Of a DNA stretch of 64,000 nt, positions 17,270 to 25,261 are shown piece by piece. Numbering within the stretch: position 1 is the first letter of the stretch; each line of letters opens with the position of its first letter. The position numbers were made by a program, and so were the translations under genes. The notes under the pieces were generated by a model. It had not been told where the DNA came from. It did no database searches and saw nothing but the letters and a program-made list of their open reading frames with translations. The stretch comes from Chitinophaga oryzae (lineage in GTDB: Bacteria; Bacteroidota; Bacteroidia; Chitinophagales; Chitinophagaceae): positions 4,836,001 to 4,900,000 of the forward strand of contig NZ_CP051204.2 of assembly GCF_012516375.2 (NCBI RefSeq). Direction: 5' to 3'.

Positions 17270-17300
17270 GTCTGCAGGATATAAGACCTGCACAAAGGTA

Positions 17301-17927
17301 TTACTTTAATCGCACAGCCTTCACCATTTCATAGACATACAACGGCAGCGCCCATCCCAGCCAGAAAAAAGACGGGCTGATCGAAGCGAAATCGCCCAGC
17401 TGGTAGATCACCGGCATCTTCAGTATCAGGCCGGACACAACGAACGCCAGCGTGACAAGGTAACTTCTGATCATCCAGTCCTTGTGTTGTTTGAATTTTT
17501 GCTTCACGGCCAGCCACCAGGCTATGCCGGTAGTAGTGATCCAGACAGACACCCATATTTGCAGGGAAAAGGCATAGGCCCAGTTAACGGCGTAGGCGGT
17601 AGTGGAGGCCAATACCACGGCGCAGAGGCTACTGGCCAGGATGGCCAGCAGGTAAAGATAACCGACGACACGGTGCAACCGTTTGCTGGACTGCAGCCGC
17701 TTCCAGAACTGCAGCGGTCCCAGTACCAGCGCGCCGCCGCCGGAGGTGATATGCATCAGCAGGAACCACCGCACCGGGAAATACCGTCCCAGCGCTTCGG
17801 GGGTAAGCTGCAGGTAATGGTCGGCGCCGTGCATGAATGTCCACGTGATAAAGAGAATGCCAAGCCACAGCAGTACATAGATACCATCCTTGAAGGAGAA
17901 AGACCTGTCGATAAGAGTTTTATTCAT
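17301..17927 (-). CDS. DUF2306 family membrane protein
   Basis: The 208-residue integral membrane protein has about six hydrophobic segments. Family features include MHITSGGGALVLGPLQFW, LHRVVGYLYLLAILAS and HKDWMIRSYLVTLAFV, that is, the paired His residues in helix ends typical of DUF2306, which resembles haem-binding membrane proteins. Start at ATG 17927 is clear. It lies 74 bp downstream of the HxlR regulator on the same strand, so co-regulation by it is plausible. Biochemical role unknown. Confidence 0.85.
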   Translation of the reverse strand: MNKTLIDRSFSFKDGIYVLLWLGILFITWTFMHGADHYLQLTPEALGRYFPVRWFLLMHITSGGGALVLGPLQFWKRLQSSKRLHRVVGYLYLLAILASSLCAVVLASTTAYAVNWAYAFSLQIWVSVWITTTGIAWWLAVKQKFKQHKDWMIRSYLVTLAFVVSGLILKMPVIYQLGDFASISPSFFWLGWALPLYVYEMVKAVRLK

Positions 17928-18001
17928 GATGCTTACAGATTTACGGCTACAAAACTCCGTATCCGTGCTGCAAGAATCAATAACCGAAAAATTATTCGGT
18001 A

Positions 18002-18364
18002 TCAGGCAGCGGTTTCCGCGATGGCCTGTTTCACCCTTTCGCCGTACTGTTTCCCCCAGTTGTCAAGCGCTTCCACCAGGGGAATGAGCGACTGGCCGAG
18101 GTCTGTAAGGCTGTAATGGGCTTTGAGCGGGAAACCGGAAGAGGCGTTTTTTTCCACCACGCCCATCGCCTCCAGCTCGCGCAGCTGCATATCCAGCACA
18201 CGCGGCGTAGCTTCAGGAATTAGGCGGTGCATTTCGCTGGGCCGCTGATAACCCTTGTTAATCATATCGATCAGGCAGGGTTTCCATTTTGCGCCCAGCA
18301 CCTGCATATATACGGTGATGCCACAGTCCAGGTCCACCGGCGTCTTACGTTCGTATGTAAACAT
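18002..18364 (-). CDS. HxlR-family winged-helix transcriptional regulator
   Basis: The 120-residue product shows the HxlR signature: CGITVYMQVLGAKWKPCLIDMI, then RPSEMHRLIPEATPRVLDMQLRELE as the recognition helix region, and VVEKNASSGFPLKAHYSLTDLGQSLIPL as the wing. The conserved Cys in the DCGI segment is the redox or aldehyde-sensing Cys position of some members. The DUF2306 gene follows on the same strand; the promoter region of this regulator is the short gap 18365-18406. Confidence 0.92.
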   Translation of the reverse strand: MFTYERKTPVDLDCGITVYMQVLGAKWKPCLIDMINKGYQRPSEMHRLIPEATPRVLDMQLRELEAMGVVEKNASSGFPLKAHYSLTDLGQSLIPLVEALDNWGKQYGERVKQAIAETAA

Positions 18365-18406
18365 GTTATAGGTTTTTCCGAAGAAACAAAATAACGGTAT
18401 TCCGGG

Positions 18407-19003
18407 TTATTTCACAAACTGCTTCGATGCCGGATCATACAGCGCAGTATAGTGTTTTCGTATTTTTTTAGACCGGTAATTGCAGTCCACCGTCCAGTGG
18501 TAAGCCACCTCCAGCTGCTTTTTGTCAGGATGATAGATAAAATCGAACACTTCATTGGCGGTCCAGCAATTGTTCAACCCTTTTTTTCGTCCCAACAGCT
18601 TCCTGTCGTCCGCGGGAAATATCTCCTCCATAAACTTTTTCGTTAGCATCTGATAATCGAGCGTTTTATAATCGAGGCCCGACAGGTCAGAGGCGGGAAC
18701 CTTAAAAAACGTCATTAGCAACCCTCCGCTTTTTACCTGCCCATAGTAGGCGAAGGTAGCATCCTGGTATAGCTTTTCCAAGTGCGTATATCCCCATTTC
18801 CGGGACCGGACGGTATCTCCCACGGCTATATACATTTTAACAAACTCCTGTACGGAACACATTTTAGCCCGGTCGAGGTAGCGACCGGCTTTGACGCTAG
18901 CTGTATCGATGCTTCCTTTCACCTTGAAGGCGCCGGCCTGACCATAGGTATAACCGGTACCAAGCAATACCAGTATAGGTATCCACAACAAAAATCTGTA
19001 CAT
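18407..19003 (-). CDS. Secreted hypothetical protein
   Basis: The 198-residue product has a signal peptide (MYRFLLWIPILVLLGTGYTYG). The mature part contains two Cys (KMCSVQEF and NNCWTAN) and a third in VDCNYRSKK, many Tyr/Lys, and a C-terminal strand-rich half (FDFIYHPDKKQLEVAYHWTVDC). I recognise no family. It is separated from the HxlR gene by 42 bp. Likely periplasmic or surface. Confidence 0.6.
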   Translation of the reverse strand: MYRFLLWIPILVLLGTGYTYGQAGAFKVKGSIDTASVKAGRYLDRAKMCSVQEFVKMYIAVGDTVRSRKWGYTHLEKLYQDATFAYYGQVKSGGLLMTFFKVPASDLSGLDYKTLDYQMLTKKFMEEIFPADDRKLLGRKKGLNNCWTANEVFDFIYHPDKKQLEVAYHWTVDCNYRSKKIRKHYTALYDPASKQFVK

Positions 19004-19097
19004 AGCAAAGGGATTGACACCTTTAAATTACAGAAAATTTTACCGTCAGTATTTTTTCGCGGAGGAATCTTTTGGGATAGGAAACCATCCCGGCTGA

Positions 19098-20138
19098 TCA
19101 TTCCGGTCTACCGGCATGATCAGTCATCCATGCGGCGATGCGTGTAGCAGTACGCTCCCTCACCCAGCGACGGTCGGTCTCCTCCAGGTCGGCAAGGATG
19201 TTACCGTTGTCTTCGTTGAAGTCTGTGTACACATCGTCCAGGAATTCCCGCCGGACCTCTTCCAGCCGCTGCTTGTCGGCGGCATCCAGCCGGCCGGTCT
19301 TTGACAGCACACTGTCCAGCCGGTTTTTTGTGATGTAACGGGCCATCTCGTCGACCAGAAAAGAAAGTTGCGCGGAGCGGGAACTCACCTCCGGGATAAA
19401 GGACCATTTTTCCGCTTCGTGGAACTTTTCCTCTTCATCGAACTCGGGATTTTTCAGTTTGATGACCGGGCGCGTGTCCAGGCTGGTGAGCCCGGAATGA
19501 TGCAGCGGTTTGATCACCACCCCTTCTATCAGGTTCGCCGCCAACTCCGGCAGCTGCAGCTGTGCGGGCACCGTGGAAAAAATACGGGTATTGAAATTCA
19601 GCGCTTCGTTCCACTTACCGGTGAAAAGCGCTTTGGCATAGAAGATGTCAAACTGCTGAAAGTAGGCCATGGCGGTATCATAATCGATATAACGCTTAGC
19701 CCCCTCCGTGGTTTCCACAGCAATGTCGAAAGCGCAGAACCGCACCGCCGGACTATAATACACACCGGTTTGAATGGCCTGTACCTGCGGGTCAGGCGCA
19801 ACATCGGGGTGCGGGTATTTCCCGCCGAACAATTCACCGTAGATAATATAGCGCTGCGCCGGGATATCCTGTTGCAGTTGCTCAAACAGGCGGATGATGC
19901 GGTCCTCCATGCCGGCCACCACGGCCTGGAAGCCGAAAAAGTCGTCCGTCCATTGCAGGTAAGCTTTACGTTTGGCGAATAACAACTGATGACCTTCATA
20001 CACAAAGCTGAAATTAGCACCGTGTATTTTTTCTGTCACCACCCATTTTAATTTATTGAGGTCCTGCATGGCTTTCTCTGACAACTGAAGGCCCTTCAGG
20101 CTTTTAGGCATTTTTTCGTATTCGGAGTTCTTGTTCAT
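19098..20138 (-). CDS. T4 Rnl2-type RNA ligase family protein
   Basis: The 346-residue product (start MNKNSEYEKMP at 20138; a frame-extending ATG lies at 20156) carries the nucleotidyltransferase motifs of the Rnl2 family: motif I TEKIHGANFS with the AMP-accepting Lys at residue 37, IYGELFGGKYPH, motif III-like FCAFDIAVE, motif IV EGVVIKP and motif V VIKLKNPEF. The C-terminal about 100 residues form a helical domain of the size seen in Rnl2 proteins. Rnl2 ligases seal nicks in duplex RNA through ligase-adenylate. No RNA-repair partner (Pnkp, RtcB, archease, Hen1) is adjacent, so the in vivo substrate is unclear. Confidence 0.88.
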   Translation of the reverse strand: MNKNSEYEKMPKSLKGLQLSEKAMQDLNKLKWVVTEKIHGANFSFVYEGHQLLFAKRKAYLQWTDDFFGFQAVVAGMEDRIIRLFEQLQQDIPAQRYIIYGELFGGKYPHPDVAPDPQVQAIQTGVYYSPAVRFCAFDIAVETTEGAKRYIDYDTAMAYFQQFDIFYAKALFTGKWNEALNFNTRIFSTVPAQLQLPELAANLIEGVVIKPLHHSGLTSLDTRPVIKLKNPEFDEEEKFHEAEKWSFIPEVSSRSAQLSFLVDEMARYITKNRLDSVLSKTGRLDAADKQRLEEVRREFLDDVYTDFNEDNGNILADLEETDRRWVRERTATRIAAWMTDHAGRPE

Positions 20139-20219
20139 GGCACCTGGGCTTCTCATGTTTACAGCCCTTTTTTTCTGGTTAACAGCTGTAAAAATAAGTA
20201 ATTCCTGTCATAAACGGGG

Positions 20220-21137
20220 TTACTTCAACCGGTAGGTGATCATGGCTTTGCCGTAAGCGGTGTTGTCAACGGAGAAGTTCCGGATGGTATCATGGCCCGG
20301 ACTAAAAAGTTTGTAGCTGCCGGACAGGCTGATGCCGCCCTGCACTCCCAACCACAGATTTTTATAGAGACGCTGATTAAACTGTACGCCGGCGTGAATG
20401 GCTGAGAACCGGGCATAGTCAATCTCCCTGCCTTCAAAATCCGTAAAGTTCTTCAGGTTGTATTTTGTCCAGTCGATAGACCCGGCAATGCCTGCCTGCG
20501 TATTGGGAGATACGTTGTAAACAACATTGAGCCTCGGCCAGTAGAACTGTCCCGTCCATTTGCCGTTGTTGCTTTTGTAATCGACAGATATGCCTGGGGT
20601 GACCAGGAACTCCCTGAAAGAATACATTACATGTACGCCTACCCCCACTTCAAGGTTCGCGCGTTTTCCAAACCGCCTGGCCACGCCGTAGATACCGTCT
20701 GCAATAAGGTCGTCGGCAGAGAGGGAATTTTTAAAGTCCGATGCTGCTGTGGGGATGAGTATTCCCAGTACGGACCATTTTGCCGCAATAGGATGCCGGA
20801 CAATGATGACGGCTTTGATTTCATGTATTTTATCCAGCTGATAGAGATGTTGGGTATTCTCCCTGTCAAAGGAGAAGTCCATCCTGCGGTAGCTGACATT
20901 CGGGAAAAGCTGCGTTTTTCCGATGCGCAGCGGTGGCGCCGACAGCCAGGCATCGAAGGTATTATAGCTGAATTTGTTGCCGGTTAAACCGCTGCCCTCC
21001 GGCAGATCGCTGAACTGGCTTTTTCCGTGCGCAGTCACCGATATGCCCGCCACGTCTTTGATAAATTGTGCAGTAAGATCTTTGGTAAACGATACCAGCA
21101 AGCAGATGAGCACCGGCAGATGCAATAAGCGTTTCAT
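20220..21137 (-). CDS. Outer-membrane beta-barrel protein (DUF6268-like)
   Basis: The 305-residue product from ATG 21137 has a signal peptide (MKRLLHLPVLICLLVSF to LTAQ). The remainder is alternating amphipathic strands: FPNVSYRRMDFSFDRE, AVIIVRHPIAAKWSVLGILIP, LEVGVGVHVMYSFREFLVTPG, WTGQFYWPRLNVVYNVSPN, LWLGVQGGISLSGSYK, ending in YRLK. The layout fits the DUF6268 family of outer-membrane proteins found in Bacteroidota. No TonB box or plug is visible. The neighbouring AraC gene lies upstream on the same strand and may control it. Confidence 0.72.
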   Translation of the reverse strand: MKRLLHLPVLICLLVSFTKDLTAQFIKDVAGISVTAHGKSQFSDLPEGSGLTGNKFSYNTFDAWLSAPPLRIGKTQLFPNVSYRRMDFSFDRENTQHLYQLDKIHEIKAVIIVRHPIAAKWSVLGILIPTAASDFKNSLSADDLIADGIYGVARRFGKRANLEVGVGVHVMYSFREFLVTPGISVDYKSNNGKWTGQFYWPRLNVVYNVSPNTQAGIAGSIDWTKYNLKNFTDFEGREIDYARFSAIHAGVQFNQRLYKNLWLGVQGGISLSGSYKLFSPGHDTIRNFSVDNTAYGKAMITYRLK

Positions 21138-21207
21138 GTTTTCTTTTGTTTGATAACACAAAGGTCGCCGGCGGCTGCCGCTTGCTTTCGAACAGAATCT
21201 ACCTTTA

Positions 21208-22092
21208 TCAGGACAAACTTTGCATCAGGGATGCGCGGTATTCGGAAGGTGTAAGGCGGGTGATCTTCTTAAAAAGACGGCCGAAATAACCTGGATCTTC
21301 ATAGTTCAGTTCAAACGCCACAGCGGCGATGTCTTTGGTGAAATCCTGCAGCAACAGCTGACTGTGCTGGATATTCACTTTATTGATCCACTCCTTCGGC
21401 GCAGTGCCTAATGTTTGCTGCACGCAACGGTTGAGGTAATTCACGGAGACAGCCAGTTTATCTACATAAAAAGCGACAGATCTTTCTTCCACATGGTGTT
21501 TGTATACCAGTTCCTTAAAAGCGAATGTGATTTCGCTGCTGCGGTTGACCGATTTATGCTGTCCTTTGTCGGCAGCGATGATTTTGAGAAGGGCGGCCTG
21601 AAAGAGGGAATAACATATTTCCAAATCGGGGGCAGGCTGGTATATTTCCCGCGCCAGCAGCATAAAAAGCGGGGTAAGCCAGTGGCTGGCCTCATCGGGT
21701 AAGGGAATGACAGTACCGGCGCTGAACAGGCGGACCAGTTTTTCTTTGGACAACAGATGACGGAGGGTACTGTCTTCAAAGATCACTACATATCCTTCCA
21801 CGTCGTCGCTGGTTTCCAGCAGGGCAGTCACATTACCGTTTTTTACAAAGAGCACATCATGAGGGGAGATGTGTTTTACCGCGGCATCTACCTGTTGACT
21901 GGCAGTGCCTTTGGTGAGGTGAACGATAAAGTTGTAGTCCGGCCGGTAGAGCGGCGTAGGCAGGCTGATGAATGCAGCTGTTTCCCGGATATCGAATATT
22001 TGCAGCGGCGTGTCCCTTGTTTTGAAGACCGGCGGCACGGCCGTCATATACCGGCATTCAAAATCAGCGGGGGCGATCCTTTTTATTTTCAT
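21208..22092 (-). CDS. AraC-family transcriptional regulator
   Basis: A 294-residue product from ATG 22092 (MKIKRIAPADF). The N-terminal half is a cupin-like sensing domain (RPDYNFIVHLTKGTASQQV, ISPHDVLFVKNGNVTALLE). The C-terminal 100 residues hold two HTH motifs: VAFYVDKLAVSVNYLNRCVQ and IAAVAFELNYEDPGYFGRLFKK followed by LTPSEYR, a classical AraC ending. It is probably an activator responding to a small ligand. Targets may be the barrel gene downstream or the divergent neighbourhood. Confidence 0.92.
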   Translation of the reverse strand: MKIKRIAPADFECRYMTAVPPVFKTRDTPLQIFDIRETAAFISLPTPLYRPDYNFIVHLTKGTASQQVDAAVKHISPHDVLFVKNGNVTALLETSDDVEGYVVIFEDSTLRHLLSKEKLVRLFSAGTVIPLPDEASHWLTPLFMLLAREIYQPAPDLEICYSLFQAALLKIIAADKGQHKSVNRSSEITFAFKELVYKHHVEERSVAFYVDKLAVSVNYLNRCVQQTLGTAPKEWINKVNIQHSQLLLQDFTKDIAAVAFELNYEDPGYFGRLFKKITRLTPSEYRASLMQSLS

Positions 22093-22140
22093 ATGGCAGA
22101 TGCTGTTACTTCGATACGACACCTGAGCCCCGTCTTACCC

Positions 22141-22569
22141 CTATTCTTCTTCCTTCAGCACGTCTACTACTTTCCGCAGGATGCGGGTAAACTGTTCCAG
22201 TTCATTTTTGGGAAGCATGCTGCTGATGCGGGTGGTGACGCTGTGGCGCTGGTTTTCCGACCCGTCGACCAGGTGTTTTCCTTTGGCGGTCACTTCCAGC
22301 AGGAAGAGGCGGCGGTCCTGCGGACTTTGTTGCTGGACGATCAGTTTTTTTTCCAGCAGTATTTTTACATGGCGGGAGATGGCGGGGGCGCTGATATGGA
22401 ATTTCTGCGCCAGTGTTTTGCCCGTGGCGGGACCGTTGCGGTAGAGGTATTCCACCATGTTGTAGTGCGTAGCCCCTATACCGTTATAGTCGCCGTTGTT
22501 GACCTGAGCGATCACGTAACATTGGAAATCGGTATAGGTATCAAAAAAGGCTTTTTGCGCTTTCTCCAT
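22141..22569 (-). CDS. MarR-family transcriptional regulator
   Basis: The 142-residue product has the MarR winged-helix core: GIGATHYNMVEYLYRNGPATGKTLAQKF, then ISAPAISRHVKILLEKKLI and the beta-wing QQSPQDRRLFLLEVTAKG. It is divergent from the UvrA2-like ATPase, and the 56-bp gap between starts holds a perfect inverted repeat. It therefore probably represses itself and the uvrA-like gene and is relieved by a DNA-damaging or hydrophobic drug-like ligand; the ligand is inference. Confidence 0.93.
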   Translation of the reverse strand: MEKAQKAFFDTYTDFQCYVIAQVNNGDYNGIGATHYNMVEYLYRNGPATGKTLAQKFHISAPAISRHVKILLEKKLIVQQQSPQDRRLFLLEVTAKGKHLVDGSENQRHSVTTRISSMLPKNELEQFTRILRKVVDVLKEEE

Positions 22570-22582
22570 TGCCTGAAATTAT

Positions 22583-22611
22583 TTAACTTTGTTAACTATT
22601 CACAAAGTTAA
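22583..22611. promoter_or_regulatory. Candidate MarR operator overlapping divergent -7 elements
   Basis: TTAACTTTGT (22583-22592) and ACAAAGTTAA (22602-22611) form a perfect 10-bp inverted repeat with a 9-nt spacer. Each half-site contains TAACTTTG, an exact TAnnTTTG -7 element on one strand, so a bound regulator would cover both divergent promoters. I see no good -33 TTG for either promoter. Confidence 0.75.
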
Positions 22612-22625
22612 TAAAAATTTTAACC

Positions 22626-24902
22626 ATGTATCCGCTAAAAATCACCGGCGCCCGCCAGCACAATCTGAAGAACCTGACACTGGAGATCCCTAAAAACACC
22701 ATCACCGTTTTTACAGGTGTGTCCGGATCGGGCAAATCGTCGCTCGTATTCCGGACCATCGGGGCGGAAGCGCAGCGGCAGATGAGCGAGATGCAGCACA
22801 GCTTTGTGCGCAGCAGGATGGAGCACCTGGGCGTGCCGGACGTGGACAGCATCGAACACCTGAATGTGCCGGTGATCATCAACCAGAAGCGGCTGGGCGG
22901 TAATGTCCGCTCCACCGTAGGGACCGCCACGGATATTTATACGTCGCTGCGGCTGTTGTTTTCCCGCATAGGCAAGCCTTTCGTAGGGTATGCCAATACA
23001 TTTTCGTTCAACCATCCGCAAGGCATGTGCCCGGTCTGTAGCGGCATCGGGCAAACGCGGCAGATAGACATCGGTCAGTTAATAGATAAAAGCAAATCGC
23101 TGAATGAAGGAGCTATCCTCTTCCCGACCTTTCAGCCGGGCGGCTTCCGCTGGCTGCGTTACACGGAATCGGGGTATTTCGACAACGATAAAAAACTCGC
23201 CGACTATACGAAAGACGAATGGGAGATGCTGCTCCATGCGGAAGAGCATGTTCCGCCGCACCCATCTCCCCAATGGGGCAAAACCGTGCGTTACACCGGT
23301 ATTATTCCCCGGCTGGAAAGGGATATCCTGAAAAAAGACACCAAAGAACTGCGGCTGCGGGAAAAAGAGATCAGCAGGATCGTCCGGGAACAGCCCTGCC
23401 CCTCCTGCCATGGTAAAAGGCTCAATGAAAAGATACTTTCCTGCAAGATAAACGGCCTGGATATCGCCGACTGCGCCGCCATGCCGGCAGACGAGCTGCT
23501 GGCCTTTATCCGTCCCGTGAAAGCCGCCGGGTACGACACCATTGTCGCCGAACTGGTAAAAAAGCTGCAACATATGATCACCATCGGGCTGGGTTATCTC
23601 ACACTGGACCGGGTAACGCCCACGCTCTCCGGCGGCGAATCGCAACGGATTAAAATGGTGCGGCATCTTGACAGCAGCCTGGAGAACCTGCTTTACATTT
23701 TCGACGAGCCCAGCATAGGATTACACCCCGCCGACCTGGACAACCTCTCCCGCATCATTCAGAAGATCCGCGATAAAGGCAACACGGTGTTACTGGTGGA
23801 ACATGACCCTGACCTGATCCGCATTGCCGATCATGTGATCGACATGGGGCCGGGTTCAGGCACTCATGGCGGCGAAATCGTTTACCAGGGCACTTTTAAG
23901 GGCCTGCGCAAAAGCACCGGCAAAACAGGCCGTTACTTCGCCCGGCAGCAAACCTACAATCAGCATCCACGCACATTTACCGACACGCTGACCATCCGTC
24001 ATGCAAAGCTGCATAACCTGAAAGACATCACGGTAGAAATTCCCCGTGGCGTGCTGACCGTCGTTACCGGCGTGGCCGGCTCCGGCAAAAGCACGCTGAT
24101 CAGCGACGTGCTGCCGTTGCAACACCCGGAGATCACGCTGATAGACCAGTCCGGCATCGCCGGACATTCCAAATCCAACCTGCTGACCTACCTCGGTATT
24201 TCCGATATTATCCGCAACCTCTTCGCTCATGCCAATGACGTCAGCAATAAGCTCTTCAGCCGCAACAGCGAGGGCGCCTGCCCCAACTGCAAAGGCCTCG
24301 GCATCGAAAAAATTGACCTGGCGTTTATGGACGATGTGGAGATACCCTGCGAAGTATGTGGCGGCAGCGGCTTCCGACCCGAAGTGCTGGCATATCGCTA
24401 TCATCAGAAATCCATCGCTGACGTGATGGACCTCACCGTGGAGGAAGCGGCCGTATTTTTCCCGGAGCAACCACAGCTCCGCCGCCATTTCGCGATGCTG
24501 CACGACCTGGGCATGGGTTACCTCACGCTGGGCCAACGGCTGGACACCTTCTCCGGCGGAGAACTGCAGCGACTGAAACTCGCCACGCAACTGAAAGAAC
24601 AACACAGCATAGTGGTACTGGACGAACCCAGTACGGGCCTGCATCCCGCCGATACAGAAAGACTGCTCGCGCTTTTTAACAAACTCGTCAACGCCGGGCA
24701 CACGCTGATTGTCATTGAACATAATTTAGACATCATCGCCTGCGCCGACTGGATCATCGATATGGGACCCGGCGCCGGCAAAGACGGCGGTCAGCTTACC
24801 TTCGAAGGGACTGTGTCCGACCTCCTGCAACAGGCACATACGCCTACAGCCGATTATCTGCGCAAATACCTGGAACGCGGCAACAAAAAAACATCGCAAT
24901 AA
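22626..24902 (+). CDS. Class II UvrA-like ABC ATPase (UvrA2/DrrC type)
   Basis: The 758-residue product contains two ABC ATPase units: Walker A GVSGSGKSS (about residue 32) and GVAGSGKST (about 475), signature motifs TLSGGESQRI and TFSGGELQRL, and Walker B segments FDEPSIGLHP and LDEPSTGLHP. Zinc-finger Cys pairs are present (CPVC, CPSC, CPNC, CEVC). At 758 residues it is about 180 shorter than housekeeping UvrA and appears to lack the UvrB-binding insertion, as in class II UvrA proteins linked to resistance to DNA-intercalating drugs (DrrC type). Divergent MarR control supports an inducible resistance role. It lies directly upstream of the halogenase operon but 359 bp apart, so I do not assign it to that pathway. 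Confidence 0.93.
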   Translation: MYPLKITGARQHNLKNLTLEIPKNTITVFTGVSGSGKSSLVFRTIGAEAQRQMSEMQHSFVRSRMEHLGVPDVDSIEHLNVPVIINQKRLGGNVRSTVGTATDIYTSLRLLFSRIGKPFVGYANTFSFNHPQGMCPVCSGIGQTRQIDIGQLIDKSKSLNEGAILFPTFQPGGFRWLRYTESGYFDNDKKLADYTKDEWEMLLHAEEHVPPHPSPQWGKTVRYTGIIPRLERDILKKDTKELRLREKEISRIVREQPCPSCHGKRLNEKILSCKINGLDIADCAAMPADELLAFIRPVKAAGYDTIVAELVKKLQHMITIGLGYLTLDRVTPTLSGGESQRIKMVRHLDSSLENLLYIFDEPSIGLHPADLDNLSRIIQKIRDKGNTVLLVEHDPDLIRIADHVIDMGPGSGTHGGEIVYQGTFKGLRKSTGKTGRYFARQQTYNQHPRTFTDTLTIRHAKLHNLKDITVEIPRGVLTVVTGVAGSGKSTLISDVLPLQHPEITLIDQSGIAGHSKSNLLTYLGISDIIRNLFAHANDVSNKLFSRNSEGACPNCKGLGIEKIDLAFMDDVEIPCEVCGGSGFRPEVLAYRYHQKSIADVMDLTVEEAAVFFPEQPQLRRHFAMLHDLGMGYLTLGQRLDTFSGGELQRLKLATQLKEQHSIVVLDEPSTGLHPADTERLLALFNKLVNAGHTLIVIEHNLDIIACADWIIDMGPGAGKDGGQLTFEGTVSDLLQQAHTPTADYLRKYLERGNKKTSQ

Positions 24903-25261
24903 AGTTCTGACCCCTTACTAAAAAATAAAATACTGCAAGATAATTGCCGCTACCTGACTTATCTTTAAAGACGCGACCATATCGTCCTCAATTTGACCTT
25001 TTAAATATCCACTATGAAAATCTGTTTATCACCCGGCAAATTAAGGGCTGGCAGTCTCGGCTGATTGCCTTTCACCATTGTTGCCTATGCCCGCAACACT
25101 GCCAACTGATTTCCAGGAGAAACACCATCCTTCAACCGGTGTTCCCTCTCAATAAAAAACCGGAAAAGCACCGGCGCCGACTTCATGGCGCCTGCCATCC
25201 TGTTATTGCCTTGTATTAAGGACGGCACATGCTAAGACGATAACCATTAAAGCGAACAACT
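24903..25261 (+). other. 359-bp gene-free leader before the halogenase operon
   Basis: No supported gene. A 91-codon open frame (24944-25219) has no recognisable features and poor composition. Only very short frames are present otherwise. A hairpin GGCGCC / GGCGCC (25173-25178 and 25187-25192, 8-nt loop) is the only clear structure. The region presumably holds the operon promoter and leader, but I could not find a convincing TTG-N19-TAnnTTTG pair, which may mean a regulated promoter. Confidence 0.4.

Noticed and set aside
24944..25219. 91-codon frame before the halogenase
   Set aside because: No start context, no motif, odd composition (MPLPDLSLKTR), and it occupies a region better read as operon leader.
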